This document shows positions 40,545 to 50,225 of a stretch of 64,000 nucleotides of DNA, piece by piece. This stretch comes from Paracoccaceae bacterium (GTDB taxonomy: Bacteria > Pseudomonadota > Alphaproteobacteria > Rhodobacterales > Rhodobacteraceae). The position numbers were made by a program, and so were the translations under genes. The first letter of the stretch is position 1. Every line of letters starts with the position of its first letter. The stretch is taken from assembly GCA_009773375.1 (NCBI GenBank), contig WRPH01000008.1:115108-179107 (forward strand), written 5' to 3'. Below the pieces are notes generated by a model. It did not search any database, had not been told where the DNA came from, and saw only the letters and a list, made by a program, of their open reading frames with translations.

Positions 40545-42203
40545 CTAAACCTCATCGCGCCAGCGGTTGGCCACCGGATAACGGCGATCCGCCCAGAACG
40601 CCCGCCGGGTCAGCCGGGTGCCGGGCGCTGCCTGAAAACGCTTGTATTCGCTGATATAAATCAGATGCTCGACCTTCTTCACCGTGGCGCGGTCAAAGCC
40701 CTTTGCCACCAAGTCTGCCACCGACATATCCTGATCCACCAAACCATCAAGGATCGCATCCAGCACCGGGTAGGGAGGCAGGCTGTCTTCGTCTTTCTGA
40801 TCCGGGCGCAACTCGGCACTTGGCGGCTTGTCGATCACGCGTGGCGGTATCACCTGCCCGGCTGGGGCCAGCATCCAATCGCGATGGTGTTCGTTGCGCC
40901 AGCGACAAGTGTCGAACACACGGGTTTTATAAAGGTCTTTCAGTGGGTTATAGCCGCCATTCATATCGCCATAGATGGTGCAATAGCCCACTGCCACTTC
41001 AGACTTGTTGCCTGTGGTCAGCAGCATTTCGCCAAACTTGTTCGACAGCGCCATCAGCAACAGCCCGCGCAGACGGGACTGGATGTTTTCCTCGGTCAAC
41101 CCCGGTTCGGTGCCTTCAAACAGCGGTGCCAGCGCATCGCCCACAGCGTCTTGCGGGCCAGAGATCGGCACCGTATCCAACCGACAGCCCAGCGCCTGCG
41201 CCACCTGTGCGGCATCTTCCAGCGACGAGTCGGAAGTATAGCGCGACGGCAGCATCACGCAGCGCACGTTTTCCGGGCCAATCGCATCGGCGGCGATGGT
41301 CGCAACGATAGCGCTGTCAACGCCACCAGACAGACCCAGCAACACCTTCTTGAAACCGGTCTTGGCAAGATAATCCTTCAAAGACACCACCATGGCACGA
41401 TAGTCGGCCTCCAGCGAACGCGGCAACAAGGCCTTCATCCCGGGCAGCGCCCGCCAGCCTTCGGCGGTTTCTTCAAAATCGACATGCACAATGCAGGCGT
41501 CAAACTGCGGCAGTTGCACCGCCAGATCACCACCGGGGTTCAGCACGAAAGACGCGCCATCAAACACCTGATCATCCTGCCCGCCGATCATGTTCAGATA
41601 GATCAGCGGCAGCCCGGTTTCGACCACCCGCGCCACCATCAGATTGGTGCGCACCGCAGGTTTGCCGCGATGATAGGGCGAGCCGTTCGGCACCAGCAAG
41701 ATCTCGGCCCCGGTCTCGGCCAGTGTTTCGCAGACCTCGGAATGCCACGCATCCTCGCAGATCGGCGACCCGATGCGCAGCGGACCAACGCGGTAGGGGC
41801 CTTGCAGCGGCGCTTCGGCAAACAGCCGTTTTTCGTCAAACACGCCGTCGTTCGGCAATTCGTGCTTCAGCACCGTCGCCGCAATCGCACCATCTTGCAG
41901 GATGTAATAGGCGTTGAAAAGCTGGCCGTCCTTGACGCAAGGCGCACCAATGCCAAGCGCAGGGCCTTCCGTGATGCGGGCCGCCAAAGCCTGCACCGCG
42001 CCCATGGCATGGGCGGTGAAGGCAGGTTTCAGCACCAGATCCTGGGTCTGATAACCGGTGATGAACATCTCGGGCAGCGCCACCATCTGCGCCCCCGCCG
42101 CGCGGCCTTGCAGCCAGGCGTCATAGGCCAGCGCGGCATTTGCCTCGATCGCGCCCAGCGTGGGGTTCAACTGGGCAAGGGTCAGGCGGAAAGTCGCGGC
42201 CAT
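40545..42203 (-). CDS. nadE: NAD+ synthase (glutamine-hydrolysing)
   Basis: N-terminal nitrilase domain; LLGLSGGVDSAIVATIAADAIG; LLTTGNKSEVAVGYCTIYGDMNGGYNP. Confidence 0.96.
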   Translation of the reverse strand: MAATFRLTLAQLNPTLGAIEANAALAYDAWLQGRAAGAQMVALPEMFITGYQTQDLVLKPAFTAHAMGAVQALAARITEGPALGIGAPCVKDGQLFNAYYILQDGAIAATVLKHELPNDGVFDEKRLFAEAPLQGPYRVGPLRIGSPICEDAWHSEVCETLAETGAEILLVPNGSPYHRGKPAVRTNLMVARVVETGLPLIYLNMIGGQDDQVFDGASFVLNPGGDLAVQLPQFDACIVHVDFEETAEGWRALPGMKALLPRSLEADYRAMVVSLKDYLAKTGFKKVLLGLSGGVDSAIVATIAADAIGPENVRCVMLPSRYTSDSSLEDAAQVAQALGCRLDTVPISGPQDAVGDALAPLFEGTEPGLTEENIQSRLRGLLLMALSNKFGEMLLTTGNKSEVAVGYCTIYGDMNGGYNPLKDLYKTRVFDTCRWRNEHHRDWMLAPAGQVIPPRVIDKPPSAELRPDQKDEDSLPPYPVLDAILDGLVDQDMSVADLVAKGFDRATVKKVEHLIYISEYKRFQAAPGTRLTRRAFWADRRYPVANRWRDEV

Positions 42204-42332
42204 GATGCGCTCCGGTAAGGGTTTTCTTGGTTCTAGCAGGTTCGGGGCCAAGGGAAAGACCATGCACGCGCCCGGCTTCACCCGACTTGTCAGCCAAGCC
42301 CCTCAGGCGATAGGGTGGCACGCGGCAGAAGG

Positions 42333-43811
42333 ATGACAAAGATGCGATTGGCGACAAGCGTGGTTTCGGCGGTATTGCTGGCTTTTGCCGCACAGGCTCA
42401 AGACAGCGGCGAAGTGATCAGCAAGCAGTACGCCGACGGCTCAGTCTACGAGGGCACTTTCGTCAACGGCCTCCAAGACGGCACCGGCACTTACCGTTTG
42501 CCGAATGGCTTTGAATATTCCGGCACTTGGGTCGCTGGTGAAATCATCGGCACCGGTATCGCGCGTTATCCCAACGGATCCGTCTATGAAGGCGCTTTCG
42601 CCAAGGGCCAGCCCGAGGGCAAGGGCAAGATGACCTTTGCCGATGGCGGCAGCTATGAAGGCGACTGGACCAGCGGCAAGATGACCGGACAAGGCCGCGC
42701 CGCCTATGCCAACGGCTCGGTCTATGTTGGCGGTTTTGTGGACGGCAAACATCACGGCACCGGCAAGATCACTGACCCCGGCGGCTATGCCTATGAAGGC
42801 GACTGGCAAGCCGGTGAAAAGCACGGTGCTGGCAAGATCAGCTACCCTGATAGCACAACCTATGTCGGTGCCTTGGTGCATGGCGCGCGCGAAGGCTCCG
42901 GCACGCTTATGATGCCAAACGGGCTGAACTATGCCGGGGCTTGGAAGGCCGGGCAGATCAACGGTCTGGGCAAGCTGACCCAGCCGAATGGCGATGTTTA
43001 CGAGGGTGATTTTGTCGATGGCCTGAAGGTCGGCAAAGGCACGCTGACTTACGCCAATGGCGATATCTACAAGGGCGAATTCAAGGCCGACAAGCGCAAT
43101 GGCAAGGGCGATTTCATCGCCAAAGACGGCACTCGCTATAGCGGCGATTGGGTGGCAGGGCAGATGCAGGGCGGCGGCAAGATGACCTATGCCGATGGCT
43201 CAGCCTACGAGGGCGGCTTCAAGGCCGATCAGCCGGACGGCGTTGGCAAGATCAGCTACCCCGACGGATCAGACTACGATGGTCAGTGGAAAGCGGGCGC
43301 CATCTCAGGGCGCGGCAAGGCGACCTATGCCAACGGCAGCAGCTACGATGGCACGCTGGTCTCGGCCAAGCCCGATGGCATGGGCGTGATGACCTATGCC
43401 GATGGCTTTCGCTATGAAGGCGCATGGAAGGCTGGCACACGCGAAGGCGTCGGCACCGCGACCTGGGCAGATGGCACGGTCTACAAGGGCAATTTCAAAG
43501 CGGGCCTGCGCGACGGCAAGGGCGAATTGATCCAGACTGACGGGTTTCTGTACACCGGCGACTGGAAAGCTGGCCGGATGGAGGGCGCGGGCAAAGCGAC
43601 CTATCCCTCGGGAGATGTCTATGAGGGCGGATTTCTTGCCGACAAACGCGAAGGCGCTGGCAAGCTGATCTACAAGAACGGCAAGATTTCGGAAGGCATC
43701 TGGAAGGGCGGGGTCATCATCGGCCCCTTGCCCGCAACCCCAGACGCAGCCCCGGCTCCGGGCACAGAGGCTCCCGCAGATGCCACGCCCCCTGCTGCGA
43801 CCAACCCCTAG
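42333..43811 (+). CDS. Secreted MORN-repeat protein
   Basis: Signal peptide MTKMRLATSVVSAVLLAFAAQAQ; 18 near-contiguous 23-aa (Y)xGxFxxGxxxGxGxxxy(P/A)(N/D)G repeats plus a degenerate 19th. Confidence 0.93.
   Translation: MTKMRLATSVVSAVLLAFAAQAQDSGEVISKQYADGSVYEGTFVNGLQDGTGTYRLPNGFEYSGTWVAGEIIGTGIARYPNGSVYEGAFAKGQPEGKGKMTFADGGSYEGDWTSGKMTGQGRAAYANGSVYVGGFVDGKHHGTGKITDPGGYAYEGDWQAGEKHGAGKISYPDSTTYVGALVHGAREGSGTLMMPNGLNYAGAWKAGQINGLGKLTQPNGDVYEGDFVDGLKVGKGTLTYANGDIYKGEFKADKRNGKGDFIAKDGTRYSGDWVAGQMQGGGKMTYADGSAYEGGFKADQPDGVGKISYPDGSDYDGQWKAGAISGRGKATYANGSSYDGTLVSAKPDGMGVMTYADGFRYEGAWKAGTREGVGTATWADGTVYKGNFKAGLRDGKGELIQTDGFLYTGDWKAGRMEGAGKATYPSGDVYEGGFLADKREGAGKLIYKNGKISEGIWKGGVIIGPLPATPDAAPAPGTEAPADATPPAATNP
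42429..43716 (+). repeat. Coding tandem repeat, 69-nt (23-aa) MORN unit x about 18.5
   Basis: Regular 23-residue spacing from YADGSVYEG to KNGKISEG. Confidence 0.9.
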
Positions 43812-43815
43812 CGCC

Positions 43816-44448
43816 CTACCACGGCACCCGCTTGCCTGCCCAATCATAAAACCCGCCAGTCTCGGCGGGGGTCAGTTGCGTCAGCACCCGCAGCAGGTTC
43901 TGCGCCGAAACTGCGGGCGTGACTTTCGCGGCCGGATAGCCTTCGGTAAACTCCGTCACCACCGTTCCCGGATGTAAACAGGCCAACACCGCCTGCGGAT
44001 GGCTGCGCGCAATCTCGATCGCAGCGGTATGAACCAACTGGTTCAGCGCCGCCTTCGCTGCCCGGTAAGAATACCAGCCGCCCAAGGCATTATCGCCAAT
44101 CGAGCCAACCCGCGCCGACAACACCCCCACCCGCGCCGGGCGATCCTTTGGCAACAGTCGCACAAGATGCTTGATCACCAACGCAGGCCCGATTGCATTC
44201 ACCGCGAACTGCTCCGCCATCTGCGCGGCGTCCAAAGCCCGCAGCGCCTTTTCGGGCCGCCCCAAAGCGCCGGTCGCAATCACCACCAGATCAAACACGC
44301 CGCTCAAAGCCCCCAGCAGCCGCGCAACCGAAGCCTCGTCCGTCACCTCCAGCCCATCGCCCGACCGCGACAGCGCCACCACTTTCCCCCGCAGCGCCAG
44401 TTCATCCGCCAAAGCCATGCCAATCCCGCCCGAAGCCCCAACCACCAA
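43816..44448 (-). CDS. SDR family oxidoreductase; start disturbed by 7-bp tandem duplication
   Basis: VVGASGGIGMALADELALRG; YSYRAAKAALNQ; ancestral ATG at 44464 is out of frame, TTG at 44446-44448 is in frame. Confidence 0.75.
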   Translation of the reverse strand: MVVGASGGIGMALADELALRGKVVALSRSGDGLEVTDEASVARLLGALSGVFDLVVIATGALGRPEKALRALDAAQMAEQFAVNAIGPALVIKHLVRLLPKDRPARVGVLSARVGSIGDNALGGWYSYRAAKAALNQLVHTAAIEIARSHPQAVLACLHPGTVVTEFTEGYPAAKVTPAVSAQNLLRVLTQLTPAETGGFYDWAGKRVPW

Positions 44449-44513
44449 CGACCAACGACCGCATCACACCCTCCGGCTTTTCCCAACCATATAGCCGCCG
44501 ACCCGGCTCCGGC

Positions 44514-44546
44514 CATTCATCTTGGCAAAAATATCCCCCCCGGAGG
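44514..44546 (-). repeat. GCCAAGATGAA element tail, copy D
   Basis: Reverse complement ccctccgggggggatatttttgccaagatgaatgg. Confidence 0.85.
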
Positions 44547-44596
44547 GTCCGACACCTGCCCTTATCCCGTCCCCACCCACGAATCCGCGTCAGCGT

Positions 44597-44640
44597 CGCC
44601 TCGGGGGGCTCGATGCCCCCCGAGGCGGCTGCACTTTTTT
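44597..44640 (+). terminator. Strong hairpin with T-run upstream of leuA leader
   Basis: CGCCTCGGGGGGC-tcgat-GCCCCCCGAGGCG (13-bp perfect stem) followed by gctgcacttttttg. Confidence 0.75.
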
Positions 44641-44686
44641 GCGCTGCCCCCTTCCCTTCCCATATTTCCGCCGTATAGTTCCGGGC

Positions 44687-44773
44687 ATGACACGGGAACG
44701 CTTCATATCTTCTGCCCGCATCGCGCACCGCGCGCTGCCTTCCCGTGGGCTGCTGCTTCTTACTCGCTTCTGA
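44687..44773 (+). promoter_or_regulatory. leuA leader peptide / candidate ribosome-mediated attenuator
   Basis: 28-codon ORF MTRERFISSARIAHRALPSRGLLLLTRF with four consecutive Leu codons, 74 nt before leuA; followed by TTGGGTGC/GCGCCCAA stem. Confidence 0.8.
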
Positions 44774-44847
44774 GCGTGCCCTTGGGTGCGACCGCTCGGA
44801 AGTGACCAGCGCCCAAAGGAAGCAACACCAGACCAGGGAATACCGAT

Positions 44848-46425
44848 ATGACCGACAAAGCCGCCCAACCGCGCGTAATCATTTTTGACACCACTTTGCG
44901 CGATGGCGAACAGTCGCCCGGCGCGACGATGACCCATGAAGAAAAGCTGGAAATCGCCAGCCTGCTCGATGAAATGGGCGTCGACGTGATCGAGGCTGGC
45001 TTCCCGATTGCCTCGGAAGGCGACTTTGCCGCCGTGTCGGAAATTGCCAAACGCTCGAAAAACTCCACCATCTGCGGTCTGGCCCGTGCAAATTACAAAG
45101 ACATTGATCGCTGCTGGGAAGCGGTGAAGTTCGCGCCAAGCCCGCGCATTCACACCTTCATCGGCACGTCGCCATTGCACCGCGCCATTCCGAACCTGAC
45201 CATGGACGAAATGGCCGAGCGTATCCATGACACCGTGACCCATGCCCGCAACCTGTGCGACAACGTGCAGTGGTCGGCGATGGACGCAACCCGGACCGAA
45301 CATGATTATCTCTGCCGCGTGGTCGAGATCGCCATCAAGGCGGGTGCCACCACCATCAACATCCCCGATACCGTCGGCTACACTGCTCCGCGCGAATCTG
45401 CCGATCTCATCGCGATGCTGCTGGCGCGGGTGCCGGGTGCAGACGGTGTGATCTTCGCCACGCATTGCCATAACGATCTGGGCATGGCGACAGCCAACGC
45501 CCTCGCAGCCGTCGATGCCGGCGCACGGCAAATCGAATGCACCATCAACGGTCTGGGCGAACGTGCAGGCAACACCGCGCTGGAAGAAGTCGTGATGGCG
45601 ATGAAAGTGCGCAACGACATCATGCCCTACCGCACCGGCATTGATACCACCAAGATCATGAACCTGTCGCGGCGCGTGGCGTCGGTGTCGGGCTTCCCGG
45701 TGCAGTTCAACAAGGCCATTGTCGGCAAGAATGCCTTCTTGCACGAATCCGGCATTCATCAGGATGGCGTGCTGAAAAACATCGAAACCTTCGAAATCAT
45801 GCGCCCGGCTGACATCGGATTGACGGCCAACAACATCTCGATGGGCAAGCATTCCGGTCGTGCAGCGTTGCGGTCCAAGCTGAAAGAGTTGGGTTATGAA
45901 CTGGCCGACAACCAGTTGAACGACGTCTTCGTGCGCTTCAAGGCTTTGGCCGACAGCAAGAAAGAGGTCTATGATGAAGACTTGCTGGCGCTGGTCGCGG
46001 ACGAGGCGACCAATGATGCGCATGACAGCATTCAGGTCAAACGCCTGCGGGTGGTCTGCGGCACCGAAGGCCCGCGTGAGGCGGAATTGACGCTGACAAT
46101 CGACGGCGTCGATCATTCGATTGACGCCACCGGCGACGGCCCGGTGGATGCGGCGTTCAATGCGGTGAAAATGCTGTTCCCACATTCGGCACGTTTGCAG
46201 CTGTATCAGGTGCAAGCCGTAACCGAAGGCACCGACGCACAAGCAACGGTTTCGGTGCGGATGGAGGAAGAAGGTCGTATCGTCACCGGCGCCTCCGCCG
46301 ACACCGATACGGTGGTGGCAAGCGTGAAAGCCTATGTCAACGCGCTGAACAAACTGGTGGTGCGGCGGCAGAAGTCGGCGCCGGACAGCGACAAGAAATC
46401 TGTGAACTACAAAGATTTGACATAA
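44848..46425 (+). CDS. leuA: 2-isopropylmalate synthase
   Basis: VIIFDTTLRDGEQSPGATM; THCHNDLGMATANALAAVDAGARQIECTINGLGERAGN. Confidence 0.97.
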   Translation: MTDKAAQPRVIIFDTTLRDGEQSPGATMTHEEKLEIASLLDEMGVDVIEAGFPIASEGDFAAVSEIAKRSKNSTICGLARANYKDIDRCWEAVKFAPSPRIHTFIGTSPLHRAIPNLTMDEMAERIHDTVTHARNLCDNVQWSAMDATRTEHDYLCRVVEIAIKAGATTINIPDTVGYTAPRESADLIAMLLARVPGADGVIFATHCHNDLGMATANALAAVDAGARQIECTINGLGERAGNTALEEVVMAMKVRNDIMPYRTGIDTTKIMNLSRRVASVSGFPVQFNKAIVGKNAFLHESGIHQDGVLKNIETFEIMRPADIGLTANNISMGKHSGRAALRSKLKELGYELADNQLNDVFVRFKALADSKKEVYDEDLLALVADEATNDAHDSIQVKRLRVVCGTEGPREAELTLTIDGVDHSIDATGDGPVDAAFNAVKMLFPHSARLQLYQVQAVTEGTDAQATVSVRMEEEGRIVTGASADTDTVVASVKAYVNALNKLVVRRQKSAPDSDKKSVNYKDLT

Positions 46426-46464
46426 AGACAGGCGGGCGGGGGTTCGGCCCCTGCCCGCTTGACC

Positions 46465-47247
46465 TCAGGCCTTGTCGGACACAGCGCAGGCCCGCAAGGC
46501 CGCCGTCAGTGCCGCTTGCATCGCAGTTGAAAATCCGGCGGCCTCGGCGGCGTCCAATCCAGCTGCGGTGATACCGGCATAGTCGCGGAAAGTTTGCACC
46601 GTCTCTGCCGCAGTCTCGATCCGGCCCCGCAACAGGCTGCTGCCATCGCAGATCGCGGCCTCGACGGCGCGGCGGGCGATGGCTTCGGGCAACCCTTGCC
46701 CGCGTGCAAATGCCAGCATCGCCGTCGCCATCAGCGCCGGATAGGCCGGGCCAGAGCCGGGCAGCACCGTCATCACATCCAGATGCGCCTCGCTTTGCAC
46801 CTCGTCTGCGGTGCCGATGCTGGCTAACAGCCGCACCAGCGCCGCCTTGTCAGCATCATGCACCCCCGGCCCGGCAAACCACGGCGAATAGGACCGCGCC
46901 TGTTCAGCCAGCGCATTCGGCATCACCCGCAACACCCGCGCTTTGGTGCTGACCAGATCGGCAACCGACACCATCGCCATCATCGACACCACCAGCTTGC
47001 CCTCGGCCTTCAGGTCAAGCGCGCGCCAGTCTTGCGGGCGCACCGCGATCACCACGATATCAGACCGCTCTACCAGTTCAGCGGCCGAAGCCGCCCAATG
47101 CACCGCGCCATGCCCGTAATAGTCGCTTTGGGGCGGGCGGCGGCTGATCACCGTCAAATCCGCCGGGGCCACTGTGCCAGTCTCCAAAAGCCTGCGCCCC
47201 AGCGCCCCGCCGATCCAGCCAAGCCCCCCGATAATGCCTGTTTTCAT
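46465..47247 (-). CDS. Pyrroline-5-carboxylate reductase family protein
   Basis: MKTGIIGGLGWIGGALGRRLLETG; VLRVMPNALAEQ; LPGSGPAYPALM. Confidence 0.82.
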   Translation of the reverse strand: MKTGIIGGLGWIGGALGRRLLETGTVAPADLTVISRRPPQSDYYGHGAVHWAASAAELVERSDIVVIAVRPQDWRALDLKAEGKLVVSMMAMVSVADLVSTKARVLRVMPNALAEQARSYSPWFAGPGVHDADKAALVRLLASIGTADEVQSEAHLDVMTVLPGSGPAYPALMATAMLAFARGQGLPEAIARRAVEAAICDGSSLLRGRIETAAETVQTFRDYAGITAAGLDAAEAAGFSTAMQAALTAALRACAVSDKA

Positions 47248-47572
47248 CACCGCTTCCCTTTGCTTATGCGCCCGCAGTCTGAAAGAAGACATGATGGAAC
47301 GAAAGCCCCCTTCGCTGTCGGTTTCGAATGGCGCGATAGTTTCGGACAGTCCTCCGACTTCCGCCATATCTGGAAAATCACGCAATGGTGTTGACGGGAA
47401 AGCGACGGCAGAATGTGGAATTGGCTATAATAGTTGTAAAACTGCAATATTTTGGCAAGTTTAGGCACCGGAACCACACAGAAAATGCGATTAGGTACAC
47501 TGCGCCGCGCAAGGCGGAAAGGCGCGCCCCAAAAGTTGCGGGTCTTTCCCCGGCCAAGGCATGGCCTTATAT

Positions 47573-48678
<1,106 letters not shown>

Positions 48679-48718
48679 GCAGGCGGCCTTGCGGCCTTTC
48701 AGGTGAAACGGTCCAGTC

Positions 48719-49642
48719 ATGGCAAGAAACCGCATCGATCCGGAAGATTTCCACCGCCCGTTGCGCCGGGTGCTTGTGGGGCTTTTGGTATTGCTTATGC
48801 TCGGTCTGTTCTTCCTGTGGCGCATTGACAGCCCACGGGTAGAACGCTTCCGCTCGGCGCTGGTGGATCGGTTTGTCCCCAGCTTTGAATGGGCGATGGC
48901 GCCGGTCACCTGGGCGGCAGGAGTGGTCGATAATTACCAGTCCTATTCCCGGCTTTATGAACAAAACCAACAGTTGCGCGAAGAATTGCGGCAGATGGTG
49001 GCGTGGAAAGAGGCAGCTTTGCAGCTGCGCCAGACCAACGCGCGGTTGCTGGACCTTAATCAAGTGCGGCTGGACCCGATGCTGACGCATGTGACGGGTG
49101 TGGTTCTGGCAGACAGCGGCTCGCCATTCCGTCAATCGGTGCTGCTGAACGTCGGCGCGCGCGATGGCATCCGCGACGGCTGGGCGACGATGGACGGCAT
49201 CGGTCTTGTCGGGCGGATTTCCGGCGTCGGCCAGAAAACCTCGCGCGTGATCCTGCTGACCGACAGCAACAGCCGGGTGCCCGTGACGGTGCAGCCCTCG
49301 GGGCAGAAGTCGATCCTGTCGGGCGACAACTCTGACCTGCCGCCACTGGAGTTTCTCGAAGACCTCGATGAGGTGCGCCCCGGCGATCGGGTGATCAGTT
49401 CCGGCGATGGCGGCATGTTCCCGGCGGGCTTGCTGGTGGGGCAAGTGGTGCTGGGCACCGACAAGCGCCTGCGGGTGGCCCTGGCCGCCGACTATCAGCG
49501 GCTGGAGTTTTTGCGCGTGTTGCGCAGCCATGAATTGACGCCGATCACCGATCCTGGCGCGCTGGTCGCGGTGCCACCGCTGCAAGGCCCGCCGCGCCCC
49601 CCCGTTTCGCCCGAGCCGGGCGCGGAGGGTGAAAATGGTTGA
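48719..49642 (+). CDS. mreC: Rod shape-determining protein MreC
   Basis: Single N-terminal TM, coiled coil, beta-rich C-terminal; mreB-C-D order. Confidence 0.92.
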   Translation: MARNRIDPEDFHRPLRRVLVGLLVLLMLGLFFLWRIDSPRVERFRSALVDRFVPSFEWAMAPVTWAAGVVDNYQSYSRLYEQNQQLREELRQMVAWKEAALQLRQTNARLLDLNQVRLDPMLTHVTGVVLADSGSPFRQSVLLNVGARDGIRDGWATMDGIGLVGRISGVGQKTSRVILLTDSNSRVPVTVQPSGQKSILSGDNSDLPPLEFLEDLDEVRPGDRVISSGDGGMFPAGLLVGQVVLGTDKRLRVALAADYQRLEFLRVLRSHELTPITDPGALVAVPPLQGPPRPPVSPEPGAEGENG

Positions 49643-50225
49643 CGGTGCCACCCGCGAGGTTTGGCTGCACCGGGCGCTGTTCGTGGCGATTGCGCTGATC
49701 CTGCTGTTCTGGCGGCTGCTGCCCCTGCCAATCCCCGGCCTTTCGCAATGCGGCGAAGCTGAGGGCTGGTGCCGCTTTACCGTCTGGCTGGCGCGGATGC
49801 CGGGGCCGGATTTTCTGCTCTGCGTGATCTTCGCCTGGATGATGCGGCGGCCAGATTATCTGCCCGCGCTGCTGATCGCCGCCGTGGTGCTGCTGGAGGA
49901 TATGATCCTGATGCGCCCGCCGGGCCTTTGGACGGCACTGGTGCTGATCGCCTCCGAATTCGTGCGCGGGCGGGTTGCACTGACTCGTGAATTGAACTTC
50001 GGCGTCGAGTGGCTATTGGTGGCGGGCCTGATGCTGGCGATGCTGGTGGTCTACCGGCTGACCTTTGCCATGGTGCTGGTGCCGCAACCCGGTTTCGGCT
50101 TTGCGATGGTGCAGGTGGCCTGGTCGATCCTGTGCTACCCTGTCGTGGTGTTCCTGTCGCGCTATGTGCTTGATCTGCACAAGCCCGCGATGGGCGAAAT
50201 TGACGCTTACGGGAGACGGATGTGA
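49635..50225 (+). CDS. mreD: Rod shape-determining protein MreD
   Basis: Polytopic small protein between mreC and mrdA. Confidence 0.8.
   Translation: MVDGATREVWLHRALFVAIALILLFWRLLPLPIPGLSQCGEAEGWCRFTVWLARMPGPDFLLCVIFAWMMRRPDYLPALLIAAVVLLEDMILMRPPGLWTALVLIASEFVRGRVALTRELNFGVEWLLVAGLMLAMLVVYRLTFAMVLVPQPGFGFAMVQVAWSILCYPVVVFLSRYVLDLHKPAMGEIDAYGRRM

Noticed and set aside
40665-42218. 517-aa plus-strand ORF antisense to nadE
   Set aside because: Low-complexity Gln/His/Arg-rich shadow frame of a well-supported gene.
42429-43716. Regular repeats as a CRISPR array
   Set aside because: The 69-nt period is in-frame with a MORN protein, repeats are divergent, and there is no spacer/repeat alternation or cas gene.
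44590-46242. 550-aa minus-strand ORF antisense to leuA
   Set aside because: No recognisable domain; composition is typical of antisense shadow ORFs; leuA is unambiguous.
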